Assembly (NCBI GenBank): GCA_008508345.1
Contig: QNGE01000130.1
Location: 285,431-349,430, forward strand
DNA from: Paragonimus westermani
Lineage: Eukaryota; Platyhelminthes; Trematoda; Plagiorchiida; Troglotrematidae
DNA length: 64,000 nt
Direction: 5' to 3'
Shown: positions 59,564 through 64,000 of the stretch, piece by piece
How the letters are laid out: the number at the start of each line of letters is the position of its first letter
Position numbering within the stretch: position 1 is the first letter of the stretch
Position numbers and translations under genes: made by a program
Notes under the pieces: generated by a model
What the model saw: only the letters and a program-made list of their open reading frames with translations
Database searches by the model: none
What the model was told of the DNA's origin: nothing

Positions 59564-61800
59564 TACCCACCACAAGATCACCTGTGTGAAATCACCATCC
59601 AAGCCAGGCGCACCGGGTTCCGGTATGTCCATAAACTGGGGCGTGCTGGATTGGTCGATTGGATATATCGACAGTGTGGGATGGCCTAATGAGTCATCAC
59701 CACTGACGCAGGTGAATGCAAATAAGACTGTGGGACGGCAGCCCGGTTTGCATTCAAGCTGACCACCGCATCTGAGATGGTGTGGAGCCAACCCGAGCAT
59801 AAAATCGTACCATGTCTCGAAACTATGATCCTAGGCTCAAAATCCGGAGGCCGGACCTAAGGGGGCCGAACGTGCATGCCGCCTAACACGGTCGGGTGGC
59901 CAGACGGGGACAACACACCGCTAAAACCACAGCCCGATTAGCTGATTGTGGGTATGGTGGGGGAGTACGCGCACTTCCGGTGAGGTCGCTCGGCCTCTTC
60001 GTCCCAGTGTTTTGAACGCCACGCCCCATGCTCGGTGAGCGCAAATGGACGAAGTAAAAATGCGATATTACGGCAATTTTTTTTACCAGACGGTGAATAG
60101 TGAAAAGCTTCACCCAGCAACGACTTGGATCTAAAAATTGCAGAGAGAATAATCGGAACCTATCATTTTTTCTATAGAACTCAACGGGGCCAGAGTCAGT
60201 CAGACAGGCAGACACACATAGATCAGATTAGCTACCCCAGGACCCACAAGTCCGAAGTGACTAGGGTGAAATGAAAGTGTCGATTCTAAGCCGTCATCAG
60301 AAGCGTTTACACTTACAGTCTGCACAGCAGTACCGGAGAAGTCGGCCTTGTGAACAAACGCAATACTTGTAAGGAATGCGTCTGGGTCCTTAACCCCCCT
60401 CCTCCAGTTCGAGCAGTAGTCACATACATCAACATGTTATCCTGGTTCATAATCACCTAACCAAAACCCGTACGATGCGAACGTTTCGTGTCGACCCAAA
60501 CCAGTCAGCCTTCGCATCCTGGATATATCGTTTTCCAGGAGGAAGCAGGTTTTCAGAGAACAAAAGCACCTCAATTTGGACATCTCTGAACGAGCTGTCC
60601 AAGCCGATCTTGAGAGTGCAACAAGTTGCCTTCATCAAAGATAAAATGATCAAGTAGAACGCTTACATGACTTGGAACGGCATGGCTCAATAACGAGGCC
60701 ATAAAACTGAGGCAGACCAAGCGGTCCCTATCGTTTTGGTAGCATGGTTACTAGACTTCACAAATGGCACGATAAGCCTAAAAACACCGCATGATGTGCC
60801 TTAAATTCTGTGGAACAAATGTGAGGTTTTGAACAACCTTCCGGTAATTTCAAGATCCTAGTCGGTTATAAGTGTGGTTTCTTGCTGTTCAGCGTTTGGT
60901 GAAAAAACTGTCGTGATGGCACAATCCGTTAGGGGAATGTCGTAGTTCCCCCAGCGCATGCCGGTTCCCAGTCCAGCATTGCCTCCCAAGCGCTGAAGCG
61001 GTTACACAGACGTGTGTGAGCAGCGGTGTCACGGACCGTGGATCGCAGTGATCAATCCACGGGATCGATGGGGCCGGCCGATTTAACTGGAAATGAGTGT
61101 ACTTCCCCACCATACTCACAGGTAGCTTATCTGGCTGTGGTTTCACCGGTTTCTTGCGCCCGTCCGCCCACCTGAATCTATTAGGAGACGTGCCTGTTAG
61201 ACAAGCTCTTCGGTCCGGACTCCGGATTTTGTACTCAGGTTCATAGGTCATAACTACATTGTCAACCGCTTGGACGGGTCACAGGGCGAGTAGCACATGA
61301 AATGTACATAAGTGACCTAGTTCCCCACAGAGCAAAATAATGGAAATGGTCCTAGGAGACGTTGCTGACATCCAGTTATTTAAATTGTCCATTTCGGAGC
61401 AAAGAGTAACTTTGGCCTCTGCGGCAAGCAAAACGCCTTTTGAGAGTTTGGCGTACTTCGACGCTTCCAGGATCACCAGGACCGAAGAGTTATCACAGTG
61501 CAAATGAACAACGGTGTACTTTCACAATTATCCTGCACAAGTTCATGCAATCAGTTTTTTTGAATTTCTGTTCTTCCATTGGATACAGATTTCTGTTTTT
61601 TTTCTGTCATTTGTAAACTGTCCTCTAGTTGGTACAACGAGAGTACCAGGAGGTGACAATCAAGTATTAAGTAATATTGCTTCGATGCACCGTCATATAT
61701 TGTAATCACAACGACTACGCTTACTTAGGTTTAAGCATGATAGAAGATTCTACCCGTTTGATTTACAATAGATTCGGGATTCATGAAGATGGAAAACTAC
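59564..61800. other. Unassigned GC-rich DNA with multi-frame openness
   Basis: Includes a 120-codon minus frame (61251-60889), basic and Pro-rich, without a known domain. A hairpin ccgtggat / atccacgg occurs within 61030-61062. Probably decayed repeat sequence, not a gene. Confidence 0.35.
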
Positions 61801-61807
61801 ACAGTAA

Positions 61808-62203
61808 TTAATGAACTTTTTGCAAACCCTTGACTGAATACGCTGGTTCGTCCACGGTATAGTAAGACGATTGACTGGGAATCGGATTCTCCTCCTTGAT
61901 GTAATTAACACAGCAGATCTTCGTCCCGAAAATCCCCCGGCGGTCTTCGTTAACTGCGCCCAAGACAAACCAAAAGACGGATGCTAAAAACAACTTTGTT
62001 CTGCTCCGATAACTTGTGTGACAAGCAGAAAATTGCATGTTTATGGGGGGCATAGTGACCTACCAACATTCTCAAACCAGAAAACAGAAGGACAGACAAA
62101 AAAGCAATTAAGGTCACTAAGCCACCAATGAGCATAGCGGGATAGAGGCCAGACAGATAAAAAAATAGTGGAGGTCGACTCTCGAATGTGCACGACAGTT
62201 CCG
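61808..62203 (-). CDS. Candidate two-exon membrane-protein C-terminus
   Basis: Minus strand. A proposed exon 62203-62060 reads L-F-F-Y-L-S-G-L-Y-P-A-M-L-I-G-G, then L-V-T-L-I-A-F-L-S-V-L-L-F-S-G: a strongly hydrophobic, membrane-spanning segment. A donor AG|gtcact (phase 1), a 76-bp intron ending in tgtttttag and an exon 61983-61808 follow in matching phase. That exon reads V-F-W-F-V-L-G-A-V-N-E-D-R-R, then a polar tail ending in TAA (61808-61810). Small intron, phase agreement and membrane-like composition are the evidence. I do not recognise the family, and upstream exons would fall in the tandem array. It could be chance. Confidence 0.35.
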
Positions 62204-62320
62204 CTTATTATGATTGGATGGGATGGTGTTCTCGAAGAAGGAGGCGGCTTTGAACGGGAAAAAATGGGTTCCTCTAACAGAACTGCACTGAAGAAAGACA
62301 TCAGAGAGAATGGACGATTC

Positions 62321-64000
62321 CAAGCAACGTGATTTAAAGCAACTGATCTCAATTGTCTGTTCTGACCCGACAGAGGTAATTCGCTCGACGTTTCGAGGAT
62401 CAACAGTTTGTGTACTTTGAGTACACAAGTACCTGTAGACTGGCTTCGGAAGAACATAAATACACCCGACTACCAACGTATATGGGTGGTTATCACTAAT
62501 TCTTTCTTACTGCACCACTCTCTACTACCAATAAAACTGAAGCGTAAGCAAGAAATGCTCATAAGTACAAGGGATGAGTTGAGGCGCCTAACTGTTACTG
62601 ACTCGGCGGATCACCGTGTGTCCTACTTTGTGCCTCGGAAGAGGGTACCCTGTAATCTATCTTGATTAAGTGCTTATTAGTAGAACAGGATAGCTTTCAG
62701 TTTCATACGACAGATGATGAGGTCAGACTTAACAGTTTGGCTTACAACCGCTGTGAAGTCTATTCACTGCACTGAGTGCCAAGAGGTCAACTGACCTTTC
62801 TCAGACAGCGTTAACTACAACCAAATGACAAACTGCAAACGGAGTCAGATATAGCTACCAGTTTGGTCTTTGTAATCGATGACTCTGGTAGATACATTGT
62901 TTACCTGTTGCAGGAAGTTGAACGAGAGAACAATGTAAGTGGCAAGGTAGGCAATTGAAACGAGGGTGCTTATTCACCAAGCAACGTGATTTAAAGCAAC
63001 TGATCTCAATTGTCTGTTCTGACCCGACAGAGGTAATTCGCTCGACGTTTCGAGGATCAACAGTTTGTGTACTTTGAGTACACAAGTACCTGTAGACTGG
63101 CTTCGGAAGAACATAAATACACCCGACTACCAACGTATATGGGTGGTTATCACTAATTCTTTCTTACTGCACCACTCTCTACTACCAATAAAACTGAAGC
63201 GTAAGCAAGAAATGCTCATAAGTACAAGGGATGAGTTGAGGCGCCTAACTGTTACTGACTCGGCGGATCACCGTGTGTCCTACTTTGTGCCTCGGAAGAG
63301 GGTACCCTGTAATCTATCTTGATTAAGTGCTTATTAGTAGAACAGGATAGCTTTCAGTTTCATACGACAGATGATGAGGTCAGACTTAACAGTTTGGCTT
63401 ACAACCGCTGTGAAGTCTATTCACTGCACTGAGTGCCAAGAGGTCAACTGACCTTTCTCAGACAGCGTTAACTACAACCAAATGACAAACTGCAAACGGA
63501 GTCAGATATAGCTACCAGTTTGGTCTTTGTAATCGATGACTCTGGTAGATACATTGTTTACCTGTTGCAGGAAGTTGAACGAGAGAACAATGTAAGTGGC
63601 AAGGTAGGCAATTGAAACGAGGGTGCTTATTCACCAAGCAACGTGATTTAAAGCAACTGATCTCAATTGTCTGTTCTGACCCGACAGAGGTAATTCGCTC
63701 GACGTTTCGAGGATCAACAGTTTGTGTACTTTGAGTACACAAGTACCTGTAGACTGGCTTCGGAAGAACATAAATACACCCGACTACCAACGTATATGGG
63801 TGGTTATCACTAATTCTTTCTTACTGCACCACTCTCTACTACCAATAAAACTGAAGCGTAAGCAAGAAATGCTCATAAGTACAAGGGATGAGTTGAGGCG
63901 CCTAACTGTTACTGACTCGGCGGATCACCGTGTGTCCTACTTTGTGCCTCGGAAGAGGGTACCCTGTAATCTATCTTGATTAAGTGCTTATTAGTAGAAC
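62321..64000. repeat. 657-bp tandem repeat array, 2.56 copies, open at right edge
   Basis: Copies at 62321-62977, 62978-63634 and 63635-64000 (cut by the window end). By eye they are identical: open frames repeat with the same sequence at exact 657-base spacing on both strands (for example 62408, 63065 and 63722 on plus). The left boundary is sharp: sequence before 62321 (ggacgatt) differs from that before 62978 (cttattca). Each unit holds a palindrome, tgtgtact-ttg-agtacaca. An 85-residue plus-strand frame and a 92-residue minus-strand frame are present, neither recognisable. The array may be a young satellite, a local duplication or an assembly artefact. Confidence 0.95.

Noticed and set aside
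62408..62665. Repeated 85-codon ORF of the tandem unit as a protein gene.
   Set aside because: Repetition is explained by the tandem duplication itself; no domain, and an opposite-strand ORF overlaps it equally well.
1..64000. CRISPR arrays, bacterial operons, rRNA genes.
   Set aside because: No regularly spaced short repeats, ribosome-binding sites or rRNA cores; the sequence is clearly eukaryotic.

Overview
This is eukaryotic, repeat-rich DNA, most likely from a flatworm and probably a digenean trematode. The evidence is convergent but indirect. Penelope-like elements carry hammerhead ribozymes. Diverged tRNA-like SINE copies also contain a hammerhead. CR1-like and RTE-like LINE relics, a Gypsy-type relic and a solo LTR are present. 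The one well-supported host gene has tiny introns near its 5' end (35 and 64 bp) and kilobase introns further 3', a pattern known from schistosomes and related flukes. The species cannot be named from this sequence alone.

Host gene. The centre of the window (about 20.95-47.84 kb, + strand) is one split gene. I assembled seven phase-compatible exons: 20952-20983, 21019-21226, 30444-30590, 30655-30774, 35651-35821, 39047-39169 and 47711-47838. Joined, they encode a protein of about 310 residues with repeated GPG-x-Y (sperm-tail PG-rich/SHIPPO-type) motifs. I identify it as CIMAP2 (formerly LEXM), a ciliary/flagellar microtubule-associated protein. One internal repeat present in vertebrate orthologues was not located. 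The last recognised exon ends either at a splice donor or at an overlapping in-frame stop. A second, weaker host-gene candidate is a two-exon membrane-protein C-terminus on the minus strand at 61808-62203.

Layout. 0-5.5 kb: unassigned DNA with a SINE/hammerhead copy near 3.9 kb and a LINE fragment near 4.1 kb. 5.5-9.0 kb: a composite inverted Penelope-like insertion flanked by a 14-bp direct repeat. 9-16 kb: mostly unassigned. 16.3-18.8 kb: Gypsy gag-protease relic, then a CR1-like LINE tail. 20.5 kb: an inverted repeat just upstream of the host gene. Introns of CIMAP2: a minus-strand CR1-like relic (22-23 kb), a Tnp2/CACTA-like transposase relic (25.7-27.3 kb), a second Penelope-type endonuclease relic (32.3 kb), an RTE-like relic (37.4-38.8 kb) and a solo LTR with 4-bp target duplication (47.03-47.35 kb). 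Downstream: a long RTE-like endonuclease/RT relic (48.6-50.9 kb), a third Penelope-like copy (53.2-54.8 kb) whose endonuclease domain is split by a palindromic tail insertion, a Tc1/mariner-IS630-type transposase relic (56.4-57.3 kb), a GC-rich imperfect duplication (59.2 kb), and a 657-bp tandem array running off the right edge (62321-64000).

Apart from CIMAP2, essentially every recognisable protein segment here is a broken mobile-element gene. The most distinctive biology is the ribozyme-bearing Penelope composite. Protein-family calls rest on motif recognition by eye; no database search was run.
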